Positions 25,919 through 34,297 of a stretch of 64,000 nucleotides of DNA are shown piece after piece; within the stretch, counting starts at the first letter, position 1, and each line of letters starts with the position of its first letter. Made by a program: the position numbers and the translations under genes. The DNA lies in assembly GCF_001625365.1 (NCBI RefSeq), contig NZ_LJJF01000001.1:2294001-2358000 (forward strand). Direction: 5' to 3'. The stretch is from Streptomyces sp. MJM8645 (GTDB lineage: Bacteria > Actinomycetota > Actinomycetes > Streptomycetales > Streptomycetaceae). The notes under the pieces were generated by a model, which was not told the origin of the DNA, ran no database searches, and saw only the letters and a list, made by a program, of their open reading frames with translations.

Positions 25919-27184
25919 GTGACCGCTGAAAACCGTACCGTGGTCGTCACGGGTATCGGCGCCTTCACGCCGCTGGGCGGCGACGCCGCCACCACCTGGG
26001 AGAACCTGGTCGCAGGACGCTCCGGAGTGGCGGCCCTGACCGAGGAGTGGGCCGCCGAGCTGCCCGTCAAGATCGCCGCCCGCACGGCCGTCGAGCCGGG
26101 CGAGATCCTCCCCCGGCCGCTGGCCCGCAAGCTGGACCGCTCGGCCCAGTTCGCGCTGATCGCCGCCCGTGAGGCCTGGGCCGACGCCGGCTACGAGACG
26201 CCGGCCACCGACGACTCCTCCAAGCTCGCCCCCGAGCGCCTCGGCACCGTCATCGCCTCCGGCATCGGCGGCGTGACCACCCTGCTCGACCAGTACGACG
26301 TGCTGAAGGAGAAGGGCGCCCGCAAGGTCTCCCCGCACACCGTCCCGATGCTGATGCCCAACTCCCCGGCGGCCAACGTCGGTCTGGAGGTCGGCGCCCG
26401 CGCGGGTGTGCACACCCCCGTCTCCGCCTGCGCCTCCGGCGCCGAGGCGATCGGCTACGCGATCGAGATGATCCGCACCGGCCGCGCCGACGTCGTGGTG
26501 GCCGGCGGCACCGAGGCGGCGATCCACCCGCTGCCGATCGCCGCGTTCGCCAACATGATGGCGATGTCCAAGAACAACGACGACCCCGAGGGCGCCTCCC
26601 GCCCGTACGACAAGGGCCGGGACGGCTTCGTGCTGGGCGAGGGCGCCGGCGTGGTCGTGCTGGAGTCGGTCGAGCACGCCGAGGCGCGCGGCGCCCGGAT
26701 CTACTGCGAGGCCGTGGGCCAGGGCCTGTCCTCGGACGCCCACCACATCGCCCAGCCCGAGCCGACCGGCGCCGGCGTGGCCCGCGCGCTGGCCGACCTG
26801 TTCGACCGCAACACCCTGGACAAGGCCGAGATCGTGCACGTCAACGCGCACGCCACCTCGACCCCGCAGGGTGACACCGCCGAGCTGAAGGCGCTGCGCA
26901 AGGAGCTCGGCGACGACCTCGACCACATCGCCATCTCGGCCACCAAGTCGATGACCGGCCACCTGCTGGGCGGCGCCGGCGGCATCGAGACCGTCGCCAC
27001 CGTGCTGGCCCTGTACCACCGGATCGCCCCGCCGACCATCAACGTCGACGAACTGGACGACGACGTGGACGCGGACATCGTGCGCGGCGAGGCCCGCCCG
27101 CTGCCCGAGGGCCGGATCGCGGCGCTGAACAACTCGTTCGGCTTCGGCGGCCACAACGTGGTGCTGGCCTTCCGCTCCCGCTAG
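25919..27184 (+). CDS. fabF: Beta-ketoacyl-ACP synthase II
   Basis: Elongating condensing enzyme of type II fatty-acid synthesis. From the GTG at 25919 it is 421 residues; the active-site Cys171 is in VSACASGAEAIG, with catalytic His in HVNAHATSTPQGD and in KSMTGHLLGGAGG. An in-frame GTG at 25901 is less likely because AGAGAAGAAG, the best ribosome site, lies between the two. Last gene of the fab set, closed by a strong hairpin. Confidence 0.96.
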   Translation: MTAENRTVVVTGIGAFTPLGGDAATTWENLVAGRSGVAALTEEWAAELPVKIAARTAVEPGEILPRPLARKLDRSAQFALIAAREAWADAGYETPATDDSSKLAPERLGTVIASGIGGVTTLLDQYDVLKEKGARKVSPHTVPMLMPNSPAANVGLEVGARAGVHTPVSACASGAEAIGYAIEMIRTGRADVVVAGGTEAAIHPLPIAAFANMMAMSKNNDDPEGASRPYDKGRDGFVLGEGAGVVVLESVEHAEARGARIYCEAVGQGLSSDAHHIAQPEPTGAGVARALADLFDRNTLDKAEIVHVNAHATSTPQGDTAELKALRKELGDDLDHIAISATKSMTGHLLGGAGGIETVATVLALYHRIAPPTINVDELDDDVDADIVRGEARPLPEGRIAALNNSFGFGGHNVVLAFRSR

Positions 27185-27196
27185 TCCGCACGCACC

Positions 27197-27235
27197 GAGA
27201 GGGGCCGGCGCTCGCCGTGAGCGCCGGCCCCTCTC
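27197..27235. terminator. Terminator of the fab operon
   Basis: Perfect 17-bp arms (27197-27213 and 27219-27235) around a 5-nt loop, 12 bases after fabF and before the convergent DUF3145 gene; can serve both directions. Confidence 0.85.
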
Positions 27236-27261
27236 ATGCGCCGCGTGGTGCGCCCGCCGGC

Positions 27262-27756
27262 TCAGACCACCTGGTGCAGCCAGCGCACCGGTGCCCCCTC
27301 GCCCGCGTAGCGGAACGGCTCCAGCTCGTCGTCCCAGGGCTTGCCCAGCAGCCGGGAGATCTCGGCCTCCAGGTCGGCCCCCTCGCTGCGGGCCCGCAGC
27401 AGGACGGCGCGCAGCCGGTCCTCGGGGATCAGGATGTCGCCGTGGATGCCCGTGACGGCGTGGAAGATGCCGAGCGAGGGCGTGCTGCTGTACCGCTCCC
27501 CCTCCGCCGTGGCGCAGGGCTCACTGGTGACCTCGTACCGCATCAGCTGCCAACCGCGCAGCGCGGAGGCGACCTTCGAGGCCGTACCGGGCTCCCCTTG
27601 CCAGGAAAGCTCGGCACGCCAGTGTCCGGGCGAGGCCGGCTGGCGGATCCAGTCCAGGCTCACCCGTACACCCAGCACCCCCGCGACGGCCCACTCGACG
27701 TGCGGGCACAGCGCGCGGGGCGCGGAGTGGATGTAGAGAACTCCACGTGTCGTCAC
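27262..27756 (-). CDS. DUF3145 family protein
   Basis: A conserved actinobacterial protein of unknown function, 164 residues from the GTG at 27756 (GGAGG eight bases upstream). Recognisable stretches: TTRGVLYIHSAPRALCPHVEW at the N-terminus, WRAELSWQGEPGTASKVASAL in the middle, and SEISRLLGKPWDDELEPFRYAGEG-like end. The same gene follows fabF in other streptomycetes, so a link to lipid metabolism is possible but unproven. An in-frame extension to 28053 has no ribosome site and runs through an AT-rich promoter-like stretch. Confidence 0.88.
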   Translation of the reverse strand: MTTRGVLYIHSAPRALCPHVEWAVAGVLGVRVSLDWIRQPASPGHWRAELSWQGEPGTASKVASALRGWQLMRYEVTSEPCATAEGERYSSTPSLGIFHAVTGIHGDILIPEDRLRAVLLRARSEGADLEAEISRLLGKPWDDELEPFRYAGEGAPVRWLHQVV

Positions 27757-28107
27757 CGGGACCTCCAGGCTGTGGACGAGGGTCGCCTTCCCCAGCTGCC
27801 TCGTGCCTGCAGTTGATCCACAGTTACCCACGTTAGCCGACATTAAGCTACTAAATTGAGCAAAACGGACAGGCTTTCGCTCAATGCTAGTCGAATCCTC
27901 AACGAGGTCTACCCCTCGGCTGGATCTCTCCCCCGAACGGCCCCATCGCCAGGCGGGACCCACCGTACCGCGCCGCCCCGCACCGTGGATGACGCACTTT
28001 CGGATCCGGCCGGAATGCGGTAGTGCGACCGATTCCCCTGCGCCCGTACGCAAACCGCCCCGCGCGCCCGGTGGGGGCGGCGGGGCGGTCAGCGAGCTGA
28101 CGGAGGG
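27757..28107. other. Intergenic region upstream of DUF3145
   Basis: About 350 bp without a supported gene. It holds a marked low-GC stretch (27820-27900), an inverted repeat TTGAGCAAAA-N9-TTTCGCTCAA (27856-27884, one mismatch), and a terminator at 28054-28089 for the MDR gene. The dyad is likely part of the DUF3145 promoter or operator. Confidence 0.5.
28054..28089 (-). terminator. Terminator of the MDR oxidoreductase gene
   Basis: Perfect 10-bp arms ACCGCCCCGC (28054-28063) and GCGGGGCGGT (28080-28089), just past the stop of the leftward gene. Confidence 0.65.
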
Positions 28108-29133
28108 TCAGCCATCCAGGCGGACCACCATCTTGCCGGTGTTGACGCCGCGCAGCAGGTCGAGGAAGGCGTCCGCGGTGCGCTCGAAGCCGTCCACCAC
28201 GGTCTCCTCGTGGCGCAGTTCGCCGGACGTCAGCCAGCCGGCCACGTCGGCGACGAACTGCGACTGCAGCGCCGCGTGGTCGCTGACCAGCATGCCCTCC
28301 AGGCGCAGCCGCTTGCCGATCGCGAGCGCCAGATTGCGCGGGGCGGCGGGGGCGGTGGTGTCGTTGTACTGGGCGATCGCGCCGCAGAGCACGGCGCGGC
28401 CGTGCACGGTGAGCGCGCCGATCGCGGCCTCCAGGTGGTCCCCGCCGACGTTGTCGAAGTAGAGGTCGATGCCGTCGGGGGCGGCCTGCGCCAGCTGCTC
28501 GTGGACCGGGGCGTCCTTGTAGTTGAAGGCGGCGTCGTAGCCGTAGACGTCCACCAGCTTGGCGACCTTCTCCGCCGAGCCGGCCGAACCGACCACCAGC
28601 GAGGCGCCCTTGAGCTTGGCGATCTGGCCGACCATGCTGCCGACCGCGCCGGCCGCGCCGGAGACGAAGACCTTGTCGCCCTTCTTGAGGCCGCCGACGG
28701 CGAGCAGCCCGGCGTAGGCGGTCAGGCCGGGCATGCCGAGCACGCCGAGGTAGGCGGAGAGCGGGGCGGCGGCCGGGTCGACCTTGACCGCGTGGCGGGC
28801 GTCCAGGGTGGCGTACTCGCGCCAGCCGAGGCCGTGCAGCACGGCGTCGCCCGGGGCGAAGCCCTCGGCCCCGGAGGCGACCACGTAGCCGACCGCGCCG
28901 CCCTCCATGGCCTCGCCGAGCCGGAACGGCGGGGCGTAGGACTTCACGTCGTTCATCCGGCCCCGCATGTACGGGTCCACCGAGAGGAAGGCGTTGCGGA
29001 CCAGGATCTCGCCCGGGCCCGGGGTCCGGACCGGGGCCTCGACCAGGGCGAAGTCGGTCGGCACCGGCCAGCCCTGGGGTCGGGCGGCGAGGTGCCATTC
29101 ACGGGCGGTCGCGGGTGCGGCCTGCTCTGCCAT
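28108..29133 (-). CDS. NADP-dependent oxidoreductase, zinc-free MDR (CurA/leukotriene-B4-dehydrogenase) family
   Basis: Predicted NADPH-dependent double-bond reductase acting on enones, 341 residues. The family signature LSVDPYMRGRM stands near residue 51; the Rossmann glycine motif VSGAAGAVGSMVGQIAKLKG is near 158, and FDNVGGDHLEAAIGAL near 225. No zinc-ligand cysteines are present. It diverges from a MarR gene with a shared operator region, so it is probably induced by electrophiles or phenolics sensed by that MarR. Confidence 0.92.
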   Translation of the reverse strand: MAEQAAPATAREWHLAARPQGWPVPTDFALVEAPVRTPGPGEILVRNAFLSVDPYMRGRMNDVKSYAPPFRLGEAMEGGAVGYVVASGAEGFAPGDAVLHGLGWREYATLDARHAVKVDPAAAPLSAYLGVLGMPGLTAYAGLLAVGGLKKGDKVFVSGAAGAVGSMVGQIAKLKGASLVVGSAGSAEKVAKLVDVYGYDAAFNYKDAPVHEQLAQAAPDGIDLYFDNVGGDHLEAAIGALTVHGRAVLCGAIAQYNDTTAPAAPRNLALAIGKRLRLEGMLVSDHAALQSQFVADVAGWLTSGELRHEETVVDGFERTADAFLDLLRGVNTGKMVVRLDG

Positions 29134-29160
29134 GGGAGGCGCTCCTTAGGTGGTTCCGAT

Positions 29161-29209
29161 GCATGAAAGGTTGAGCTACTGAAGTAACGATGGGCATGAA
29201 AGGTTCATG
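29161..29209. promoter_or_regulatory. MarR operator region
   Basis: The 15-bp palindrome CATGAA-AGG-TTCATG (29195-29209) overlaps the marR -35 region; the 12-mer GCATGAAAGGTT occurs at both 29161-29172 and 29194-29205. Likely binding sites for the MarR protein controlling both divergent genes. Confidence 0.65.
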
Positions 29210-29225
29210 TTGTCAACTTTTCAGG

Positions 29226-29238
29226 TAGACTCTCGGAC
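29226..29238 (+). promoter_or_regulatory. Leaderless promoter -10 of the marR gene
   Basis: TAGACT (29226-29231) followed by 7 bases and the ATG at 29239. Confidence 0.6.
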
Positions 29239-29703
29239 ATGGACACCCAGTCGACCCGGACCGCCACGCCGCAGTCCGACGAGATCACCCGCGAGGTCGT
29301 CGATCTGATGGCCAACCTGGTCGCGCTGTTCCATCGCGAGTACGAGGAGGCGGCCGCCGCCCGCTCGCTCACCGGCGCCCAGGCCAAGGTGCTCGCCCTG
29401 CTGCGCCGCGGCCCCATGCCGATGCGCCAGATCGCCCAGACGCTCAGCTGCGAGCCGTCCAACATCACCGGCATCGTCGACCGGCTCGAAGCCCGCGGCT
29501 TCGTCACCCGGGAGGCCGACCGGCAGGACCGCCGGGTCAAGCTGGTCGCCGCCACCGGCACCGGCGCCACCGCCTCCGAGGAACTGCGCGAATCGCTGAA
29601 CTTCGCCCGCGAGCCGCTGGCCGCCCTCGGCCACGACGAGCGGGCCGTCCTGCGCGACCTGCTCCGCCGGATGCTCACCGGCGCCGCCGGCCCCGGAGCG
29701 TGA
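29239..29703 (+). CDS. MarR family transcriptional regulator
   Basis: The 154-residue dimeric winged-helix regulator has a recognition region AQTLSCEPSNITGIVDRLEARGFVTREADRQDRRVKLV (about residues 65-105), including the wing DRQDRR. Divergent to an MDR oxidoreductase; the palindrome between them overlaps its own promoter, so it is likely an autorepressor and a repressor of the oxidoreductase. A hairpin closes the gene. Confidence 0.92.
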   Translation: MDTQSTRTATPQSDEITREVVDLMANLVALFHREYEEAAAARSLTGAQAKVLALLRRGPMPMRQIAQTLSCEPSNITGIVDRLEARGFVTREADRQDRRVKLVAATGTGATASEELRESLNFAREPLAALGHDERAVLRDLLRRMLTGAAGPGA

Positions 29704-29710
29704 CCAGCAT

Positions 29711-29739
29711 CCGGGGCGTGATCAGCATCACAGCCCCGG
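29711..29739 (+). terminator. Terminator of marR
   Basis: Hairpin with arms 29711-29722 and 29727-29739 (one bulged base) and a CAGC loop, 7 bases after the marR stop. Confidence 0.65.
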
Positions 29740-29793
29740 AGCGAAATCCGGGCCGCCGGCAGAGGTAACCGAACAGCCCGTCGAAACGTCTAA

Positions 29794-29810
29794 TGTTCGA
29801 ACATCGAACA
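29794..29810 (+). promoter_or_regulatory. Inverted repeat in the LCP gene promoter
   Basis: TGTTCGA-ACA-TCGAACA, perfect 7-bp arms, overlapping a TAATGT -10-like hexamer (29791-29796), 31 bp before the LCP start. The half-sites resemble the actinobacterial LexA half-site TCGAAC but in the opposite order and spacing, so another regulator is likelier. Confidence 0.55.
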
Positions 29811-29841
29811 CGAGAGACGGAAAGACGGGGGGACACGGAGG

Positions 29842-31383
29842 ATGGGCAGCAGCACGCGCAGGCGCCGCTACCTGCGGACAGCCATCGGCCTGGCCGCCGT
29901 CCTGGTGCTGTCCGTCGTGGGCGCCGGGGCCTGGTTCTACCACCGGCTGGACAACAACATCACCACCTTCGACCCGGGCGGCGTCGCCACCGAGCGCCCG
30001 CCCGCGCCCGCCCCGGTCACCCCCGGCGCCCAACTGCCGGTGAACATCCTGGTGCTCGGCTCGGACACCCGCGACGACGGCAACAGCGCGATCGGCGGCG
30101 GCGACGAGGGCGTCGGCCACTCCGACACCGCGATGCTGGTGCACGTCTACGCCGACCACAAGCACGCCGTCGGCGTCTCCATACCCCGGGACACCCTGGT
30201 CACCATCCCGTCCTGCAAGCTGCCGAGCGGCACCTGGACCACGCCCCGGAACAACCAGATGTTCAACTCGGCCTTCACCATCGGCGAGTTCCCCAAGGGC
30301 AACCCGGCCTGCACGCAGAACACCGTCGAGACGCTCACCGGCCTGCGGATCGACCACACCATCGTGGTCGACTTCAAGGGCGCCGCCGCGATGGCCGACG
30401 CCATCAACGGCGTGGACGTCTGCGTCCCCAACAACGTCGACTCGCACGGCATACACCTCCGCAAGGGCATGCAGAAGCTCTCCGGCCAGCCCGCCGTGGA
30501 CTACCTGCGGGCCCGCTACGGCTTCGGCGACAACTCCGACATCGGGCGGATGAAGCGCCAGCAGGCCTTCGTCTCCTCGATGATCAAGAAGGTGCAGGGC
30601 CAGGGCTTCTCCCTGCCCACGCTGCTCCCGCTCGCCGACGCGGCCACCCGCTCGCTCACCGTGGACGAGGGGCTGGGCACCGCGATGAAGCTGGTGGACT
30701 TCGCCCGCTCGCTCCAGGACATCAAGCTGTCCGACATCACCTTCGTGACCGCGCCCTGGCGCTTCGCCGGCGAGCGCGTCCAGCTCGTCCAGCCGGACGC
30801 CAACACGCTGTGGCGGCTGCTGCGCGAGGACCGCACCCTGGACGGCCAGAGCACCTCCGGCACCGACACCCCGGCGCCCTCCCCCACCGCCCCCGGCCCC
30901 GACGGCGCGACCCCGGGAGCCTCGGCCGGCCCGTCCGCACCGCTCACGCCCGAACAGGCCGCGGCCCCCGTGCTGGTGGTCAACGGCGTCGGCACCCCCG
31001 GCCTGTCCACCTCCGGCGGGGAGGCGCTGCGGGCCCGGGGCTTCCAGAACGTCACGCTCGGCAAGCCCGCCGGCGGACGGATGCAGACCGAGATCAGCTA
31101 CGACCCGGCCCTGAAGGCCGCCGCCGACCAGGTGGCCACGCTCTTCCCGGGGGCGCGCGCGGTCGAGGAGCCGGGCTCCGAGGGCATCACCGTCACCCTG
31201 GGCCGCGACTACCGGCCCAGCCCCGCCACCAAGCTGGACGCGGTCGCCAGCGGCCCCGGCGCCAAGTCCTCCGCCCCCGCCACCGCCGACCCGAGCGGCG
31301 TGCCCAGCGGGGTGCCCACCGGCATAGCGGAGAACACCCGCGGCGCCGACACCGACCCGTGCGCCGACCTGACCTTCGGATGA
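29842..31383 (+). CDS. LytR-CpsA-Psr (LCP) family cell-wall glycopolymer transferase
   Basis: Predicted to attach teichoic-acid-like or other glycopolymers from lipid carriers to peptidoglycan, outside the membrane. 513 residues: one N-terminal membrane anchor (about 13-33), an LCP domain (NILVLGSDTRDD; SDTAMLVHVYADHK; SIPRDTLVTIPSC; DYLRARYGFGDNSDIGRMKRQQ with the conserved Arg/Asp residues), a Pro/Ser/Thr-rich linker (about 330-375) and a C-terminal LytR_C domain (VLVVNGVGTPGLS). It stands alone between a MarR gene and a convergent PLP enzyme. Confidence 0.93.
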   Translation: MGSSTRRRRYLRTAIGLAAVLVLSVVGAGAWFYHRLDNNITTFDPGGVATERPPAPAPVTPGAQLPVNILVLGSDTRDDGNSAIGGGDEGVGHSDTAMLVHVYADHKHAVGVSIPRDTLVTIPSCKLPSGTWTTPRNNQMFNSAFTIGEFPKGNPACTQNTVETLTGLRIDHTIVVDFKGAAAMADAINGVDVCVPNNVDSHGIHLRKGMQKLSGQPAVDYLRARYGFGDNSDIGRMKRQQAFVSSMIKKVQGQGFSLPTLLPLADAATRSLTVDEGLGTAMKLVDFARSLQDIKLSDITFVTAPWRFAGERVQLVQPDANTLWRLLREDRTLDGQSTSGTDTPAPSPTAPGPDGATPGASAGPSAPLTPEQAAAPVLVVNGVGTPGLSTSGGEALRARGFQNVTLGKPAGGRMQTEISYDPALKAAADQVATLFPGARAVEEPGSEGITVTLGRDYRPSPATKLDAVASGPGAKSSAPATADPSGVPSGVPTGIAENTRGADTDPCADLTFG

Positions 31384-31390
31384 GCCGTTC

Positions 31391-31447
31391 CGGCCTGCCC
31401 GCTCCGGGTCCACTAGGGTCCGGGTCTACTCCGGGTCGGGCAGGCCG
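31391..31447. terminator. Long-loop inverted repeat between convergent genes
   Basis: 11-bp arms CGGCCTGCCCG (31391-31401) and CGGGCAGGCCG (31437-31447) with a 35-nt loop spanning the stop of the leftward deaminase; possible shared terminator. Confidence 0.4.
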
Positions 31448-32334
31448 GTGACGACGGCGGTGAGCCGGGTGCCGCGGGGGAAGGCTCCGGCGGCGGCCAG
31501 GCCGGTCAGCGCGGCCAGCAGCTTGGCCACGTAGCGGCGTTCCAGCGGGATGCCGTGGCGGGCTTCGAACCGCTCGGCGAAGGCGGCCAGTTCGGCCGGG
31601 ACCTTGCCGTAGCCGCCGCCGTGGTGCGCGTGGTCGATCCGCCAGTTGTCGAACTCCCGGCCGTAGGCGGCCCGGTGGAGCCGGGTGACCTCGCCCTCCA
31701 GGTAGCCCTCGCCGCCGCGCAGCACGGCCACGCCGAGCGCCCGCGCGCCCGGCGGCAGGCCGGCCGCGATGCCCGCCAGGGTGCCGCCGGTACCGACCGG
31801 GCAGCAGACCACGTCGTGCCCGCCCAGGTCGGGCAGTTCGGCCGGGATCGCCGCCGCGCCGGTCACGGCCAGCGCGTTGGAGCCGCCCTCCGGGAGCACC
31901 AGGCAGTGGCCCCAGCGCCCCTGCGGACCGGCCGTGGTGCCGGCGTCGGCGCGGCCGGTGGCCTCCCGGTACTCGGCGCGGGTCAGGAACTCCAGCCGCA
32001 TCCCGGCCCGTTCGGCCGCCCGCAGCGACCAGTTGCGCGGCCGGTCGGCCAGTTCCTCGCCGCGGACCAGCCCGACGCTCTCCAGGCCGAGCGCCCCGGC
32101 GGCCGCCGCGACCGCCCGCAGGTGGGTGGAGTACGCCCCGCCGAAGGTCAGCAGCCGGGTATGGCCCTGGGCGACGGCGGCCGCCAGGTTGGGCGCGAGC
32201 TTGCGCCACTTGTTGCCCGGGACGCTCGGGTGCAGCAGGTCGTCCCGTTTGAGCCGCAGCTCCACCCCGGCCCGCGCGAACACCTCGTCGGTGCAGTCCA
32301 CCAGCGGGGTCGGCAGCAGGGCGGGTTCGAGCAT
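31426..32334 (-). CDS. PLP-dependent ACC deaminase / D-cysteine desulfhydrase family protein
   Basis: A fold-type II PLP enzyme of 302 residues. The PLP Lys42 lies in PGNKWRKL; FGGAYSTHL, LPEGGSNALAVTG and PVGTGGTLAG (phosphate-binding loop) are in the expected order. Members deaminate 1-aminocyclopropane-1-carboxylate or release H2S from D-cysteine; sequence alone cannot separate the two. It lies 24 bp behind the response regulator but has its own leaderless promoter with an operator dyad, so separate control is likely. Confidence 0.88.
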   Translation of the reverse strand: MLEPALLPTPLVDCTDEVFARAGVELRLKRDDLLHPSVPGNKWRKLAPNLAAAVAQGHTRLLTFGGAYSTHLRAVAAAAGALGLESVGLVRGEELADRPRNWSLRAAERAGMRLEFLTRAEYREATGRADAGTTAGPQGRWGHCLVLPEGGSNALAVTGAAAIPAELPDLGGHDVVCCPVGTGGTLAGIAAGLPPGARALGVAVLRGGEGYLEGEVTRLHRAAYGREFDNWRIDHAHHGGGYGKVPAELAAFAERFEARHGIPLERRYVAKLLAALTGLAAAGAFPRGTRLTAVVTGLPDPE

Positions 32335-32359
32335 CCGGCCAGCTTAGACCGGTCGGTCT
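32335..32359 (-). promoter_or_regulatory. Leaderless promoter and dyad of the PLP deaminase gene
   Basis: On the minus strand TAAGCT (32341-32346) stands 6 bases before the ATG. Directly upstream is the inverted repeat AGACCG-gt-CGGTCT (32346-32359), which abuts the response-regulator stop codon. Confidence 0.55.
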
Positions 32360-33009
32360 TACGGCCGGCCGGTCGGGGTGAGCAGCCCCAGGTTGTAGGC
32401 GGCGGCGACGGCGGAGGCGCGGTCCTTGACGTCGAGCTTGGCGTAGACGTGGATCAGATGGGTCTTCACGGTGGCCTCGCTGATGAACAGCCGGGCGGCG
32501 GCCTCCCGGTTGGTGGCCCCGGACGCGACCAGTTCCAGCACCTCCAACTCACGCGGGCTGAGCGGCTCCCGGACGGGCGCGCGGACCTGGCCGAGCAGCT
32601 TGGCGGCGACGGTCGGCGCGATCACCGAGGCGCCGCGGGCGGCCTCCCGGACGGCGTGGAACAGCTCCTCCCGGGCGGCGTCCTTGAGCAGGTAGCCGGT
32701 GGCGCCGGCCCGGACGGCGGGCAGCACGTCGGCGTCGGTGTCGTAGGTGGTGAGCACCAGGACCCGCCCGGGCAGGCCGCGTTCGGCCATCTCGCGGATC
32801 GCGGTGACACCGTCCATCCGCGGCATCCGCAGGTCCATCAGCACCACGTCCGGGCGCAGCGCGGCGACCAGCACCAGCGCCTCGGCGCCGTCCCCGGCCT
32901 CGCCGACCACCTCGAACCCGGGGGCGGCGGTGAACATCCCGCGCAGCCCGTCCCGCACCACCGGGTGGTCGTCCACCAACAGCAGTCTGATCGTCGTCGC
33001 GTCGCTCAC
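32359..33009 (-). CDS. Two-component response regulator, NarL/LuxR family
   Basis: 216 residues: receiver domain with acidic pair Asp13-Asp14, phosphoacceptor Asp59 in VVLMDLRMPRMDG and Lys in GYLLKDAAREE; LuxR-type helix-turn-helix at the C-terminus (LSPRELEVLELVASGATNREAAARLFISEATVKTHLIHVYAKL). Last gene of an ATPase-permease-kinase-regulator operon with 4-bp or smaller junctions to the kinase. It probably induces the ABC exporter upstream, as in LiaR/DesR-like systems. Confidence 0.92.
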   Translation of the reverse strand: MSDATTIRLLLVDDHPVVRDGLRGMFTAAPGFEVVGEAGDGAEALVLVAALRPDVVLMDLRMPRMDGVTAIREMAERGLPGRVLVLTTYDTDADVLPAVRAGATGYLLKDAAREELFHAVREAARGASVIAPTVAAKLLGQVRAPVREPLSPRELEVLELVASGATNREAAARLFISEATVKTHLIHVYAKLDVKDRASAVAAAYNLGLLTPTGRP

Positions 33010-33013
33010 GGTG

Positions 33014-34297
33014 CTACTCCTCCATGCTGATCGCCGGCAGGGTCGCGGACACGGTCGTGCCGGCGCCCGGTTCGGTCTCCAGGTCGAGCCGCCCGGCCAG
33101 GCGCTGCACGCGGCGGCGCATCACGTCCAGGCCGTAGCCGCCGCCAGCGGCCCGGGAGGCGGGCTCGGCGGCCGGGTCGAAGCCGACGCCGTCGTCCCGG
33201 ACGTCCAGGGTGACCAGGCCGGGCATGTACGAGAGGGTGACGCCGACCCGGGAGGCCCGCGCGTACTTGACGGCGTTGGCCAGCGACTCCTGGGCGATCC
33301 GCAGCAGGGTCACCTCGACCTCGGGGTGCAGCGGGCGGGCCTCGCCGGTGACGGTCAGCCCGGCGGCGGCGTCGTTGCGCTCCCGCCACTGCTCGACCAG
33401 CTCCGCCAGCGCCTCCGGCAGCGCGGCGCGCTCCAGTTCGATCGGGCGCAGCGCGTGGACGGCCCGGCGGGCCTGGGTCAGGCTCTCCCGGGCGAGGGCC
33501 GCCGCGTTCGCCTGGTGCCGCTCGGCGGCCGCGGCGTCCTGGGCGCGGGTCTGGTCGGCCGCCTGGAGCTGGGTGACGATCCCGGCCAGGCCCTGGGCGA
33601 CGGTGTCGTGGATCTCCCGGGCGAGCCGGCGGCGCTCGTCCGCGGCCCCGGCCTCCCGGGCCTGGACGAGGAGTTGGGCGTGCAGTCCGGCGTTCTCGGC
33701 GAGCGTCTCGGTGAGCAGCCGGTTGGCCTCGGCGAGTTCGGCGTTGGCGGCCTTGCGGCGGGCGCTCAGCCGGTCGGCCGCCTCGCTGAGCGCGAACATC
33801 AGCCCGACCACCATCAGGTTGAAGGCGACGACGGCCAGCAGTCCGCCGACCTTCGCCAGGCTGTCGGGCAGGACCCCGCCGACCTGGGAGAGCGAGGTGG
33901 GGACGGTGCCCACGGCCGCACCCGCCATCCGGGCCCGGCCCCGCAGGTACTGGGCGGCGTGCAGGTAGCCGGTGAAGGCGAAGAAGCCGAAGATCGGGTT
34001 GTCCAGCACCAGGACGGTGATCAGCGCCAGCAGGACGGCGAAGTGGGCGCCGGCGTACCGGGCGCGGCCGTCCGGGCCCGGCCTGCGGTCGAGCACCGAG
34101 CGCAGGACCAGCCACAGGAACGCGGCGGCCGCCGCCGGGAGGACGACGGCGGCGGAACGCGCGTTCGGGACGGGGATCAGCAGGGCCAGGGCGGTGGCGA
34201 TCAGCAGGGCGACGTAGCAGAGCGGGCCGATCAACCGGTCCAGCCGGTCCTGCCAGTCGCCGAGCGCGTTCTCGTCGGCCGACGGCCGCATGATCAT
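33014..34297 (-). CDS. Two-component sensor histidine kinase, HisKA_3 type
   Basis: 427 residues with about six hydrophobic segments in the first 160 residues, a linker coiled coil (EAADRLSARRKAANAELAEANRLLTETLAENAGLHAQLL), the phosphoacceptor RRRLAREIHDTVAQGLAGIV with His230, and an HATPase_c domain (AQESLANAVKYARA; GGGYGLDVMRRRVQRLAGRL). The ATG at 34297 overlaps the permease stop (ATGA), so it is coupled to the exporter and likely reports on exporter load or membrane state. Confidence 0.92.
   Translation of the reverse strand: MIMRPSADENALGDWQDRLDRLIGPLCYVALLIATALALLIPVPNARSAAVVLPAAAAAFLWLVLRSVLDRRPGPDGRARYAGAHFAVLLALITVLVLDNPIFGFFAFTGYLHAAQYLRGRARMAGAAVGTVPTSLSQVGGVLPDSLAKVGGLLAVVAFNLMVVGLMFALSEAADRLSARRKAANAELAEANRLLTETLAENAGLHAQLLVQAREAGAADERRRLAREIHDTVAQGLAGIVTQLQAADQTRAQDAAAAERHQANAAALARESLTQARRAVHALRPIELERAALPEALAELVEQWRERNDAAAGLTVTGEARPLHPEVEVTLLRIAQESLANAVKYARASRVGVTLSYMPGLVTLDVRDDGVGFDPAAEPASRAAGGGYGLDVMRRRVQRLAGRLDLETEPGAGTTVSATLPAISMEE

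Noticed and set aside
29794..29810. SOS (LexA) box before the LCP gene
   Set aside because: The actinobacterial SOS box is TCGAAC-N4-GTTCGA; here the half-sites are in the reverse order with a 3-bp spacer.
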